A stretch of 33,185 nt of DNA, taken from Rhizobiaceae bacterium. Lineage in GTDB: Bacteria; Pseudomonadota; Alphaproteobacteria; Rhizobiales; Rhizobiaceae. This document shows positions 17,765-25,505 of the stretch, piece by piece. Numbering within the stretch: position 1 is the first letter of the stretch; the number at the start of each line of letters is the position of its first letter. The DNA lies in the NCBI GenBank assembly GCA_027484835.1, contig JAIXSF010000486.1:1-33185 (forward strand). The letters are read 5' to 3'. The notes below the pieces were generated by a model, which did not search any database, was not told the origin of the DNA, and was given only the letters and a program-made list of their open reading frames with translations. Position numbers and translations under genes: made by a program.

Positions 17765-19135
17765 CTTCTGATCCGGACCGTCGGCGCGGATCCAGTCACC
17801 CTCTTCGTCGCGGGCACGAGTGATCTGAACGGTCGAGGTCGGTCGGTCGTCAAAACGGTCGACGGGCTTTGCGCCCCGCGGATCAGGCTTGCGACGGGCG
17901 GCAGCCGCGGCTGCCTTTTCGCCGAGCGGACGGGCGCCAGGCGCCATCCAGACATTGGCGGTGCGGCCCTTGGTGTTGCCAGCCGGGCGCTTCGGCTTGT
18001 CGCCGAACTTGTCGCCGGATTTGCCATCGTCGCGGCGCGTGTCGAGGCGTCCAAGAGCCTTCTCGCGGCGGTCGCCCTTATCGGACCAGTCCTTCGGCGC
18101 GCGCTTCTTCTCGGCTGGGCGCTCGTCCCGGCCCCATTCGGCCTTGGGCTCGCGACCAGGCTTCTTCGCAGGCGCTGCTGTTTCTTCCTCTTCGGTCTCG
18201 ACGCCATGGGTATAGATCGGCGCGTCGAAATTGGCCTTGGATTCCTCGATCAGGCGGGGCCCGAGCTGGTCGCGCAGCATGCGGCCACGGACTTCGAGTA
18301 CCTTGCCTTCCGGGAGGTCGCCCAACTGGAAGGGGCCATAGGAGATGCGGATCAGGCGGTTGACCTCAAGGCCGAGCGCGCCGAGCACGTTCTTGATCTC
18401 GCGGTTCTTGCCTTCGCGCAGACCCATGGTGATCCAGACATTGTGGCCCTGCTTGCGGTCGAGCGTAGCATCGATCGCACCATAGAGCACGCCGTCGACT
18501 GCAATGCCTTCCTTCAACGCGTCGAGCGCCGGCTGGTCGACCTCGCCGTAGGCGCGCACGCGGTAGCGGCGCAGCCAGCCGGTGGTCGGCAGTTCGAGCA
18601 CGCGGGCGAGACCGCCGTCATTGGTGAGCAGCAGCAGACCTTCGGTGTTGATGTCGAGGCGGCCGATCGACATGACGCGCGGCAGCTCTTCCGGCAGTTT
18701 CTCGAACACTGTCGGGCGGCCTTCCGGATCGGAATTGGTCGTCACCAGACCGGCCGGCTTGTGGTAGAGCCACAGACGCGTGCGTTCGATGCCACGGATC
18801 GGATGGCCGTCGACCTCGATCTTGTCGGCGAGTGTGGCGTTGAGGACCGGGGTCTCCAGCACCTTGCCGTTCACGGAAACGCGGCCTTCCATGATCATCC
18901 GCTCGATGTCACGGCGCGAGGCCACGCCTGCGCGCGCGAGCAGCTTGGAGATGCGCTCTGGCTTGACGGTCTCGTCGCTCACGGAGGCTTCGGCGCGTGG
19001 AGCGCGGGCGGGCTTCGACGCGGGCTTGTCTGCGAACTGGTCTGCCGACTTGGCGGCGGGCTTTCTGGTTTGCGGCTTGCCGCTGCGGTCGGAGGACTTT
19101 GCCCCCGGACGCCTGGACTTGTCTTTGAATGTCAT
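17189..19135 (-). CDS. RluB-family pseudouridine synthase with long repetitive basic tail
   Basis: 648 residues, more than twice the length of the catalytic core. A Lys/Arg-rich N-terminus (1-58) leads into an S4 RNA-binding domain (about 60-106: RISKLLARAGVASRRDIERM). The RsuA/RluB/E/F-type catalytic domain follows, with the catalytic Asp in SIGRLDINTEGLLLLTNDG (D161), then WITMGLREGKNREIKN and NRLIRISYGPF. This core predicts isomerisation of a uridine in 23S rRNA (RluB type, around position 2605). From about residue 310 the protein is disordered-looking, and from 458 it is almost wholly G, R, D, K, P repeats. Such tails are seen in rhizobial relatives and probably bind RNA. It diverges from tadA (69 bp) and precedes rsmD by 6 bp. 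Confidence 0.93.
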   Translation of the reverse strand: MTFKDKSRRPGAKSSDRSGKPQTRKPAAKSADQFADKPASKPARAPRAEASVSDETVKPERISKLLARAGVASRRDIERMIMEGRVSVNGKVLETPVLNATLADKIEVDGHPIRGIERTRLWLYHKPAGLVTTNSDPEGRPTVFEKLPEELPRVMSIGRLDINTEGLLLLTNDGGLARVLELPTTGWLRRYRVRAYGEVDQPALDALKEGIAVDGVLYGAIDATLDRKQGHNVWITMGLREGKNREIKNVLGALGLEVNRLIRISYGPFQLGDLPEGKVLEVRGRMLRDQLGPRLIEESKANFDAPIYTHGVETEEEETAAPAKKPGREPKAEWGRDERPAEKKRAPKDWSDKGDRREKALGRLDTRRDDGKSGDKFGDKPKRPAGNTKGRTANVWMAPGARPLGEKAAAAAARRKPDPRGAKPVDRFDDRPTSTVQITRARDEEGDWIRADGPDQKPGGRGGDRGGKPGGFGARPARRDGDDRAPRREGADRGPRREGTDRGPKRDFGDRAERAPRREGEDRGPRREGADRGPRRDFADRGPKRDFGDRPPRDDRPRDDRPRDDRPRSERPFGDKPRGGKPFGDKPAGKSFGGKPSGKPAGKSFGGKPGGGKSFGGKPGGRPAGGPRTGGPGGKPSGGRSGAPKGKR

Positions 19136-19204
19136 TTGCTGTTTGCCTGTGGTTTGGGCTGTCGTATCAGGTCGCGCGGCTCTGGTTAAGTGGAAAGTTC
19201 AGGC

Positions 19205-19657
19205 ATGGCGCAGACAAACGGCTTCATGGAAGCGGCCTTCGAAGAGGCCCGTGCCGCAGGAGCGCGCGGCGAAGTGCCGATCGGCGCCGTCGTCGTGCGC
19301 GACGGCGAGATCCTTGGACGGGCCGGCAATGAGACGCGCGTGCTGAACGACGTTACCGCCCATGCGGAGATCGTCGCGATCCGCCGCGCCGCTGCTGCCG
19401 TGGGAGATGAACGCCTTACAGATGCGGATCTCTATGTGACGCTCGAGCCCTGCACCATGTGTGCGGCGGCGATCTCCTTTGCCCGGATCCGGCGACTCTA
19501 TTATGCTGCGCACGACCCGAAGGGCGGGGCCGTGGAAAGTGGCGTGCGGTTCTACCAGCAACCGACATGCCATCACGTGCCGGAGGTCTATTCCGGCATT
19601 CGCGAAAGCGAGGCAGCGGCAATGCTGCGTGGCTTCTTCCAGGAGAGGAGAGATTGA
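19205..19657 (+). CDS. tadA: tRNA-specific adenosine deaminase TadA
   Basis: 150 residues. The zinc-dependent deaminase fold is shown by TAHAEIVAIR (H53 ligand, E55 proton shuttle) and LEPCTMCAAAI (C83 and C86 ligands), with VPIGAVVVRDGEI at the N-terminus. TadA converts A34 to inosine in the tRNA-Arg(ACG) anticodon and is normally essential. GGAAAG is placed about 7 nt before ATG 19205, and the MAQTNGFMEAAFEEAR start fits the family better than the in-frame ATG 15 bp upstream. It diverges from the pseudouridine synthase gene. Its TGA shares one base with the ATG of the next gene, so the two are translationally coupled. Confidence 0.95.
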   Translation: MAQTNGFMEAAFEEARAAGARGEVPIGAVVVRDGEILGRAGNETRVLNDVTAHAEIVAIRRAAAAVGDERLTDADLYVTLEPCTMCAAAISFARIRRLYYAAHDPKGGAVESGVRFYQQPTCHHVPEVYSGIRESEAAAMLRGFFQERRD

Positions 19658-19977
19658 TGATCTATGGCGTGCTTGTGGTCTCGATCGGAATGATGGCGTT
19701 CATCGCGATCTGGGCCTATCGCAATGTGGCGCCGGACGAGGCGCGGCTGCCGATGCAATGGTCGGTCAGCGGCACCGTGAACTGGCGCGCGCCGCGCATC
19801 GTGGCGATTGCAGCCTCCCCCCTGCTCATGCTGGCCCTGATCGGGGTGATCTTCTTCTTTTCGCGAAACAATCCCGCCGAGCGCGATATGGCGCTGCTGT
19901 GGATCGCCTTTCTCGGCCCGCCGCTGCAGGCCCTGCATATGGCACTCGTTGCACGCACGGTGGAAAACGAGGAATAA
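19657..19977 (+). CDS. Small membrane protein, function unknown
   Basis: 106 residues with three predicted membrane helices: about 3-20 (YGVLVVSIGMMAFIAIWA), 48-68 and 78-97. Between the first two is ARLPMQWSVSGTVNWRAPR, which resembles the LPxHW...G element of the DUF1648/SdpI-like membrane family, though the match is short and I am not sure. No catalytic residues are apparent. The ATG overlaps the tadA stop by one base (TGATG), and a purine-rich AGGAGAGGAGAG precedes it inside tadA, so it is almost certainly translated with tadA. It ends 8 bp from the convergent GNAT gene. Confidence 0.75.
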   Translation: MIYGVLVVSIGMMAFIAIWAYRNVAPDEARLPMQWSVSGTVNWRAPRIVAIAASPLLMLALIGVIFFFSRNNPAERDMALLWIAFLGPPLQALHMALVARTVENEE

Positions 19978-19985
19978 GGGCGCGG

Positions 19986-20468
19986 TCAGTCTGCCAGAGC
20001 AAACGACTTGAGCTTTTCGCCCGCCAAGCGATACCGGATCCACTCGTTTTGCGGTTCAGCGCCGATCGCGTCATAGACGCGGATCGCGGGCTCGTTCCAG
20101 TCCAGCACGCTCCATTCGAAACGACCACAGCCTTTTTCGACTGCAAGACGAGCCAGGTGCTTGAGCAGGAGCTTGCCGGCGCCCGAACCGCGATGATCGG
20201 GCGAGACATAGAGATCCTCGAGGTAAAGGCCGTTCTTCGCCTGCCAGGTGGAATAGTTGTAGAACCAGACGGCGAAACCGGCGGGTACGCCATCATTCTC
20301 CAGGATGGCCGCCTCGGTCACAGACCCCTCACCGAAGATCGATGCGCGGATCGTCGCTTCGGTCGCCTCCACCTCGTGGCCCGCCTTTTCATAGACGGCA
20401 AGTTCGGTGATGAAGCCGAGAATGGTGCCGGCGTCATCAGGCGTTGCAGGGCGAATGGTGAACGGCAT
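19986..20468 (-). CDS. GNAT N-acetyltransferase, diamine/thialysine acetyltransferase (SSAT)-like
   Basis: 160 residues. The GNAT core shows the acetyl-CoA pyrophosphate loop in VSPDHRGSGAGKLLLKHL (Q/RxxGxG/A type). Around it lie AVWFYNYSTWQAKNGLYLEDLYV and GCGRFEWSVLDWNEPAIRVYDAIGA, which closely resemble the spermidine/spermine acetyltransferase-like subgroup that acetylates small diamines or thialysine. The exact substrate cannot be read from sequence. It lies downstream of a lipoprotein gene on the same strand but beyond a convincing rho-independent terminator (20481-20511), so it is probably transcribed separately. Confidence 0.9.
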   Translation of the reverse strand: MPFTIRPATPDDAGTILGFITELAVYEKAGHEVEATEATIRASIFGEGSVTEAAILENDGVPAGFAVWFYNYSTWQAKNGLYLEDLYVSPDHRGSGAGKLLLKHLARLAVEKGCGRFEWSVLDWNEPAIRVYDAIGAEPQNEWIRYRLAGEKLKSFALAD

Positions 20469-20480
20469 GGGTGGACCTCA

Positions 20481-20511
20481 AGCAAAAGGGCAGGTCGTTT
20501 CCGCCCTGCCC
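20481..20511 (-). terminator. Rho-independent terminator after the lipoprotein gene
   Basis: On the minus strand GGGCAGG (complement of 20505-20511), a 10-nt loop and CCTGCCC (complement of 20488-20494) form a perfect 7-bp GC stem followed directly by TTTTGCTT. It lies about 25 bp past the lipoprotein stop codon and ends 12 bp before the GNAT start codon. Confidence 0.75.
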
Positions 20512-20536
20512 CGATTTATTCCGTTGTGAAAGACGC

Positions 20537-21169
20537 TTATTGGAAGGGCATCCACCAGGAGCTGGTCTGTTGGGCAGCCTTGGCTTCCTTCTTGCGGCGC
20601 TTTTCCTTCTTCAGTTCCGGCTCACCGAGATCGGTCAGAGCCACGTCCTGGGTCTGACGATATTCGGACGGCGGATCGGAGAGCAGGCGGCGCTGGTCGA
20701 GATAGGCGCCCTTCTGCAGCGCGCGGGCATCGCGGAAGGCCTGCCACTTCTGGGTCTCGGTCATCGTACCGGCCGTGCCGTAACCGGCAAGCAGCGGCGA
20801 GCGGTAACGCGGGTTGTCGGCATTGGCATCAGCCTCGGCCACCAGACGTTCACGGGCCTCTTCAGGCGATTCCACCCATTCCGGATTGTTTTCGCGGCTG
20901 GCAACCGACGCCTGGGGCGCCACAAGCCCCGCCGTCTGCGTGCCGCCCGGGGGCAGAACCAGATCAGGGCGCGGATTGTACTTGGTGCCCTTGTTAGCCG
21001 GCTCTCGCGGCGCAAGCGACACGGCCGAGCCAACGTCGTCGACCAGTTGCTCCATGGCCGTCTTGTCGGTGCCGTAGGTCGGGCTACCGACGCAACCGGA
21101 AAGACCTGTGGTTACGCCGAAAAGACCAACCAGACCGAGGCCAACTCTGAACAGATATGCCGAATTCAT
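20537..21169 (-). CDS. Predicted lipoprotein of unknown function
   Basis: 210 residues. A hydrophobic leader (FRVGLGLVGLFGVTTG) ends in the lipobox LSGC, predicting lipidation at C26 and outer or inner membrane attachment. The mature part is hydrophilic and Pro/Ala/Glu-rich (PRPDLVLPPGG, EEARERLVAEADANADNPRYRSPLL, TMTETQKWQAFRDARALQKGAYLDQRRLLSDPP). A basic segment KKEKRRKKEAKAAQ and a C-terminal WWMPFQ complete it. I recognise this layout from rhizobial lipoproteins near ileS/lspA but know of no assigned function. TAGG lies 7 nt before the ATG. It follows ileS by 136 bp on the same strand with a strong hairpin between, and a terminator closes the unit. Confidence 0.8.
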   Translation of the reverse strand: MNSAYLFRVGLGLVGLFGVTTGLSGCVGSPTYGTDKTAMEQLVDDVGSAVSLAPREPANKGTKYNPRPDLVLPPGGTQTAGLVAPQASVASRENNPEWVESPEEARERLVAEADANADNPRYRSPLLAGYGTAGTMTETQKWQAFRDARALQKGAYLDQRRLLSDPPSEYRQTQDVALTDLGEPELKKEKRRKKEAKAAQQTSSWWMPFQ

Positions 21170-21262
21170 GAATGCCTACCAGCCTCGCCGCAGTTTCATA
21201 AGTCGTGCCGAATACTCGCGACCAGCACTGCAGGTCGATTTCGGCCAATTTCAGGCAGTTTT

Positions 21263-21296
21263 ACCGGATGACCCGCGAAAGCGCAAATCATCCGGT
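21263..21296. terminator. Strong stem-loop just past the ileS stop
   Basis: ACCGGATGA (21263-21271) and TCATCCGGT (21288-21296) form a perfect 9-bp stem; inside it, CGC-GAAA-GCG (21274-21283) adds a second 3-bp stem. It begins 10 bp past the ileS stop. No U-tract follows on the minus strand, so it may act as an mRNA 3' stabiliser or an intrinsic terminator helped by other factors. Confidence 0.5.
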
Positions 21297-21305
21297 CACA
21301 TTTCC

Positions 21306-24269
21306 TCAACCAGCCGCAGCAAGCTCGCGCAGCGCCTGGGCGTCACGGGCCGAAACCTCCGGATAATCCGGGTCCGAACCAACGTCCTTGGTGATCTTCC
21401 AAGAGCGGGCACACTTGGTGCCCTCGGCCAGCTTCGGCTCGACGGCGACCTTGGTGCCATCGTCGAGACGGAAGGCTTCCGCCGGGCCTTCGCCCGACAC
21501 AACCTGGATATCCGATGTGATGCAGATCTCGGCAAAGTCCAGACCGTCGAGCGCCTTCAGCAGGTCGGCGTCGGCGACATGAACGACCGGGGCTGCTTCC
21601 AGCGACGAGCCGATCCGCTTTTCCTTGCGCTCGATTTCGAGAGCACCAGTGACGGCACGGCGAACGGCGCGAACGCCCTTCCACTTCTCGGCAACCGCTT
21701 CGTTCGACCAGTCGGCCGGGATCACCGGGAACTGTTCAAGATGCACCGACTCGGCGTTGGGATCGCGCGACAGCCAGGCCTCTTCCGTGGTGAAGGGCAT
21801 CATCGGGGCAAACCACAGGACCAGGCAGTCGAAGAGCTTGCGGATGACGAAGAGAGCCGAACGACGCTTCAGACTGGACGGGGCGTCGCAGTATAGCGTG
21901 TCCTTGCGGATGTCGAAGTAGAAGGCCGAGAGTTCGACATTGGCGAAATCGCTGAGGGCGCGGACGATGCGCTTGAAGTCGAATTCGTCGTAGGACTTGC
22001 GGACCAGCTGATCGAGTTCCGCCAGGCGGTGCAGCATCAGCTTTTCGAGTTCCGGCAGATCGGCATAGGCAATTTCGTCGCCCTTGTCGTGGGCGAGCGT
22101 GCCGAGCATCCAGCGGATCGTGTTTCGGATCTTGCGGTAGGCATCGATGTTGGTCTGGATGATCGTCTTGCCGAGGCGCTGGTCCTCGGCATAGTCGGTC
22201 GACATGACCCAGAGACGCAGGATATCGGCGCCGGATTCCTTCATCACGTCCTGCGGCGTCACGGTGTTGCCGAGCGACTTCGACATCTTGCGACCGTCTT
22301 CGGCCATCGTGAAACCGTGAGTGATGACGGCGTTATAGGGCGCGCGGCCGCGGGTGGCGCAGCTTTCGAGCAGCGAGGAATGGAACCAGCCGCGATGCTG
22401 GTCGGAGCCTTCGAGATAGACGTCGGCTGGCCATTTCAGGTCCGGGCGATCTTCCAGCGTGAAGGTGTGGGTCGAGCCCGAGTCAAACCAGACGTCGAGG
22501 ATGTCTGATACCATCTGCCACTTGTCGCCGTCATGCTCGGAGCCGAGGAAGCGCTGCTTGGCGCCTTCGGCAAACCAGGCATCGGCGCCTTCCTTCTCGA
22601 AAGCTTCGAGGATACGCGCGTTGACCTTCTCGTCCTGCAGCACATTGCCTTCGGCATCGGCGAAGACGCAGATCGGCACGCCCCATGCTCTCTGACGGGA
22701 AAGAACCCAATCCGGGCGCTGCTCGATCATGGCGCGCAGGCGGTTCTGGCCACCGGCGGGGACAAAGCGGGTCTGATCGATGGCCGAGAGCGCGCGGGTG
22801 CGCAGCGTCGTACCGTCGGCGAGGTCCTTGTCCATATAGACGAACCATTGCGGCGTGTTGCGGAAGATCACCGGTTTCTTGGAGCGCCAGGAATGCGGAT
22901 ATTCGTGCTTGATGCGGCCACGGGCAAAGAGATTGTTGGCCTTGATGAGAGCGTCCATGACGCGCTTGTTGGCGTCGCCCTTCTTGCCGTTGTCGTCGAG
23001 TACGCGGGCAGCACCGCCGTCGGCCGAGGGGCCGAAACCGGGGGCGTCTTCCGTGTAGAAGCCGGCATCGTCGACCGGGAACGGGATCTTTCCGTCGATG
23101 CCACGGGCTTCGAGCTGGCGGACATTTGCCATCCAGGCTTCAAAGTCTTCGCGACCATGCGACGGTGCGGTGTGGACGAAACCGGTACCGGCGTCGTCGG
23201 TGACGTGGTCACCATCAAGCATCGGGACTGCGAAGGTGTAGCCGAGGTCGGCCAGCGGATGGGCGCAGGTGATCGCGCCGAGTTCGGCACCGGTCACGTC
23301 GCGGACGAGCTTGAAGATCACCTTGGCCTTGGTTGCGGCATCTTCGGCAAGGCGCTTGGCGAAGATCAGCTTTTCGCCCGGCTGCGGGCCGAAATCGTTC
23401 GTGGCTTCGGTGATCTCATAGAGGCCGTATTCGATCTTCGAGGAGTAGGAGATCGCGCGGTTGCCCGGGATGGTCCAGGGGGTGGTCGTCCAGATGACGA
23501 CGGAGGCGCTCCAGAGGTCCTGCGCAGTCCGCTCAGAAGAGTTGGATGGTGTGGTCTCGCCAGTCACACGGTCAACGACAATGTTCTGCGGCACCACCGG
23601 GAACTTCACCCAGATCGTGTCGCTCTCGACCTCGGCATATTCCACCTCAGCCTCAGCCAAAGCCGTGCGTTCGACGACCGACCACATGATCGGCTTGGAG
23701 CCGCGATAGAGCTGGCCGGACATGGCGATCTTGAGCAGTTCGCCGGCGATGCGGGCTTCCGAATGGAAGGCCATAGTCGTGTAGGGATTGTCGAAGTCAC
23801 CCTCGATGCCGAGACGGCGGAACTCGTCCGACTGGATGTTGATCCAACCTTGCGCGAATTCGCGGCATTCCTTGCGGAATTCGTTGACCGGGACCTCGTT
23901 CTTGTCCTTGCCCTTCTCGCGATACTTTTCCTCGATCTTCCACTCGATCGGCAGGCCGTGGCAGTCCCAGCCGGGCACGTAGTTGGAATCGAAGCCGCGC
24001 ATCTGGAAGGAGCGGGTGATGACGTCCTTCAGCACCTTGTTCAGCGCATGGCCGATATGAATGTTGCCGTTGGCATAGGGCGGGCCGTCATGCAGGACGA
24101 ACTTTTCGCGGCCGGCGGCCGAGGCGCGCAGGCGCTTGTAGAGGCCCATCTGCTTCCACTTTGCCGCCATTTCCGGCTCCTTCTGGGGAAGGCCGGCGCG
24201 CATCGGGAATTCGGTCTCGGGCAGATAGAGCGTCTTGGAGTAGTCGATCTTTTCAGGGGTATCGGTCAT
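21306..24269 (-). CDS. ileS: Isoleucyl-tRNA synthetase
   Basis: 987 residues, class I synthetase. The catalytic domain holds the HIGH signature in [14 protein letters not shown] (71-74) and KMSKS at 661-665 ([13 protein letters not shown]). The editing domain between them includes [14 protein letters not shown] and [35 protein letters not shown] and [10 protein letters not shown] motifs are typical of IleRS. The C-terminal zinc knuckle seen in other bacterial IleRS is reduced: KCARSWK keeps one Cys, the second is Ser, and the later pair is absent ([12 protein letters not shown]). It charges tRNA-Ile in the cytoplasm. It is transcribed away from the toxin-antitoxin pair across a 315-bp gap. 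ribF, a common neighbour, is 4 kb away. Confidence 0.97.
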   Translation of the reverse strand: MTDTPEKIDYSKTLYLPETEFPMRAGLPQKEPEMAAKWKQMGLYKRLRASAAGREKFVLHDGPPYANGNIHIGHALNKVLKDVITRSFQMRGFDSNYVPGWDCHGLPIEWKIEEKYREKGKDKNEVPVNEFRKECREFAQGWINIQSDEFRRLGIEGDFDNPYTTMAFHSEARIAGELLKIAMSGQLYRGSKPIMWSVVERTALAEAEVEYAEVESDTIWVKFPVVPQNIVVDRVTGETTPSNSSERTAQDLWSASVVIWTTTPWTIPGNRAISYSSKIEYGLYEITEATNDFGPQPGEKLIFAKRLAEDAATKAKVIFKLVRDVTGAELGAITCAHPLADLGYTFAVPMLDGDHVTDDAGTGFVHTAPSHGREDFEAWMANVRQLEARGIDGKIPFPVDDAGFYTEDAPGFGPSADGGAARVLDDNGKKGDANKRVMDALIKANNLFARGRIKHEYPHSWRSKKPVIFRNTPQWFVYMDKDLADGTTLRTRALSAIDQTRFVPAGGQNRLRAMIEQRPDWVLSRQRAWGVPICVFADAEGNVLQDEKVNARILEAFEKEGADAWFAEGAKQRFLGSEHDGDKWQMVSDILDVWFDSGSTHTFTLEDRPDLKWPADVYLEGSDQHRGWFHSSLLESCATRGRAPYNAVITHGFTMAEDGRKMSKSLGNTVTPQDVMKESGADILRLWVMSTDYAEDQRLGKTIIQTNIDAYRKIRNTIRWMLGTLAHDKGDEIAYADLPELEKLMLHRLAELDQLVRKSYDEFDFKRIVRALSDFANVELSAFYFDIRKDTLYCDAPSSLKRRSALFVIRKLFDCLVLWFAPMMPFTTEEAWLSRDPNAESVHLEQFPVIPADWSNEAVAEKWKGVRAVRRAVTGALEIERKEKRIGSSLEAAPVVHVADADLLKALDGLDFAEICITSDIQVVSGEGPAEAFRLDDGTKVAVEPKLAEGTKCARSWKITKDVGSDPDYPEVSARDAQALRELAAAG

Positions 24270-24584
24270 GGATCAGCCATCGGATGGGGCGACCGGCGTG
24301 GTCGCGGAACTATGTCTTGAATTGGCGGCAAGCGGGCGATGGGCTTCAAACCCAACGCCAAAAACCCGGACCTTCCCGCGGCTTTTCAAGCTGCCGGGAG
24401 GGCCGGGCCAATAATTCGAATGATCCGGGCCGCCGAAAGATATGTCATGTCGCCGCGTTCTTTAGGGGTTTTTCGCGCCAAAAGGAAGGGGCAAGATGGG
24501 CGAGATGGACAGCGCCGCATGACAGACTTACACTCGCTGTACGCAGGCATGTAGCCAGCCATTCGATGACAGAACGGACATGTC
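24270..24584. other. 315-bp divergent intergenic region, ileS / toxin-antitoxin
   Basis: This gap separates the ileS start from the antitoxin start and must hold both promoters. I see no convincing gene. CCGGGCC occurs twice (near 24400-24410 and 24425-24431) around the palindrome ATTCGAAT. ATGTCATG occurs at 24442-24449 and again at 24580-24587, over the antitoxin start, so the copies could be two operator half-sites. No clear -35/-10 pair stood out. Confidence 0.4.
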
Positions 24585-24586
24585 AT
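24566..24586. promoter_or_regulatory. Candidate antitoxin autoregulatory operator
   Basis: ATGACA (24566-24571) and TGTCAT (24581-24586) form an inverted repeat, and GACATGTC (24577-24584) is itself a perfect 8-bp palindrome directly abutting the antitoxin ATG at 24585. Ribbon-helix-helix antitoxins usually bind such sites at their own promoter; binding here is inferred. Confidence 0.45.
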
Positions 24587-24869
24587 GACGCGCAAGGCGC
24601 ATATCCAAATCGACATTGATGCCAAGCTGGCAGCCGAGTTCGCTGCCGCGGTGACCTCCGCGCAGACATCCGAAGCCGAAGTGCTCCGGGCAATGGTCGA
24701 GGACTATGTCGAGCGGCAGAAGGTCGACGGCAGCTATCGGCAATTTCTGGAAGCCAAGGTTGCGCGCGGTCGTGGAGAGGTGGCAGCTGGTGATCTGGTA
24801 TCAGCAGAGGAAGCGGAGCGCATCTTCGCGGCGCGGCGCGAGCTGGCCGGCAAGGCAAGCCGCGCATGA
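24585..24869 (+). CDS. Ribbon-helix-helix antitoxin of a ParE-type module
   Basis: 94 residues. The N-terminal part AHIQIDIDAKLAAEFAAAV ... SEAEVLRAMVEDYVERQ fits a ParD/CopG-like ribbon-helix-helix DNA-binding domain (strand with alternating I, then two helices). The C-terminal half (about 45-90) is charged and helical (YRQFLEAKVARGRGEVAAGD, EEAERIFAARRELA), as expected for the segment that wraps the toxin. Its stop overlaps the ParE-like start by 4 bp (ATGA), the classical coupling of toxin-antitoxin operons. It is first in the operon and probably represses it through palindromes at 24566-24586. Confidence 0.85.
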   Translation: MTRKAHIQIDIDAKLAAEFAAAVTSAQTSEAEVLRAMVEDYVERQKVDGSYRQFLEAKVARGRGEVAAGDLVSAEEAERIFAARRELAGKASRA

Positions 24870-25174
24870 TTGTTCGTTGGACGCGCCAGGCTATCCGTGA
24901 CCGGGCGTCCATCTTCGACTACATCGCCGAGAAGAACCCACGCGCCGCCCTGTCCATCGATGGCGCCTTTGAACAAGCGGCGATTCAGCTGACGCAATTT
25001 CCTCATTCTGGCAAACTCGGCCTAATTGAAGGCACGCGCGAGCTTCTGCCGCATTCGAGCTATCGCATGATCTATGAGGTTAGTGGCGGCGCGCTTTTCA
25101 TACTGACCATCGTCCACACATCACGACAATGGCCACCGCCATCGGGCGACGAGCGCGAGATCGCCGACGATTAG
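24866..25174 (+). CDS. RelE/ParE superfamily toxin
   Basis: 102 residues. The fold is recognisable from VRWTRQAIRDRASIFDYIAEKNPRAALSID (two N-terminal helices), the turn FPHSGKLGLIEGTRELLPHSSYRMIYEV and the closing strand ILTIVHTSRQWPP. This last pattern is typical of ParE/RelE-like proteins, with the conserved Arg in TSRQWPP at the C-terminal end. ParE members poison DNA gyrase, while RelE members cleave ribosome-bound mRNA; sequence inspection favours the ParE side of the family but does not decide the target. The start is set by the ATGA overlap with the antitoxin. Its stop TAG shares bases with the opposite-strand stop TAA of the BrnA-like gene. Confidence 0.87.
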   Translation: MIVRWTRQAIRDRASIFDYIAEKNPRAALSIDGAFEQAAIQLTQFPHSGKLGLIEGTRELLPHSSYRMIYEVSGGALFILTIVHTSRQWPPPSGDEREIADD

Positions 25175-25404
25175 CCTTCCACCTCGACGATCTTTCGCAG
25201 GGCGTCGTTGATGCGGTCCTGCCAGCCCGGGCCGCCCCTCTGGAAATGTTCAAGCACGGCGCTGTCGAGTTTGATCGACACCATCTCCCGGACCTGGGGT
25301 GGGGCGCGGCGTTCGACGGCGGGCGCCACGGGTTTGGGGGCCGGCCGGAACAGAGCTTCGGCGGCGTCCTTCGGGTTCACGGGTCTGCGTGGCGTCATGG
25401 CCAT
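25171..25404 (-). CDS. BrnA-like antitoxin family protein without adjacent BrnT
   Basis: 77 residues. After a Pro-rich N-terminus (RRPVNPKDAAEALFRPAPKP) the C-terminal half reads VREMVSIKLDSAVLEHFQRG then GPGWQDRINDALRKIVE, the BrnA-type strand-helix-helix DNA-binding domain with its GPGWQ turn. BrnA normally follows its ribonuclease toxin BrnT in one operon; the 101 bp upstream of this gene contain no BrnT, so it is solitary here. AAGG lies about 7 nt before ATG 25404, and longer in-frame sequence upstream is unconserved. It converges with the ParE-like toxin with a 4-base overlap of stop codons. It may be a stand-alone repressor, or a remnant. Confidence 0.8.
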   Translation of the reverse strand: MAMTPRRPVNPKDAAEALFRPAPKPVAPAVERRAPPQVREMVSIKLDSAVLEHFQRGGPGWQDRINDALRKIVEVEG

Positions 25405-25505
25405 GGGATGCCTTTCGGGCTCTGTCGGTGATTTTGCTGGCGGCACTAGGCGCCAATGCGGGCAAGGCGTCAAGCCGGCATCCGCATCCCCACAGGAGCG
25501 ACTGC

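Noticed and set aside
15893..19189. A 1098-codon open frame on the plus strand, the longest in the window
   Set aside because: It is antisense to patatin, rsmD and the RluB-like gene, all with clear family motifs. Its own translation is low-complexity and arises from the GC-rich third positions and the repeats of the tail.
22533..24320. Open frame of 595 codons opposite ileS
   Set aside because: A shadow of the IleRS coding strand, with no recognisable domain and no ribosome site.
24339..24554. Possible 71-codon gene between ileS and the antitoxin
   Set aside because: No good ribosome site and no family resemblance; it occupies the region that must hold two divergent promoters.
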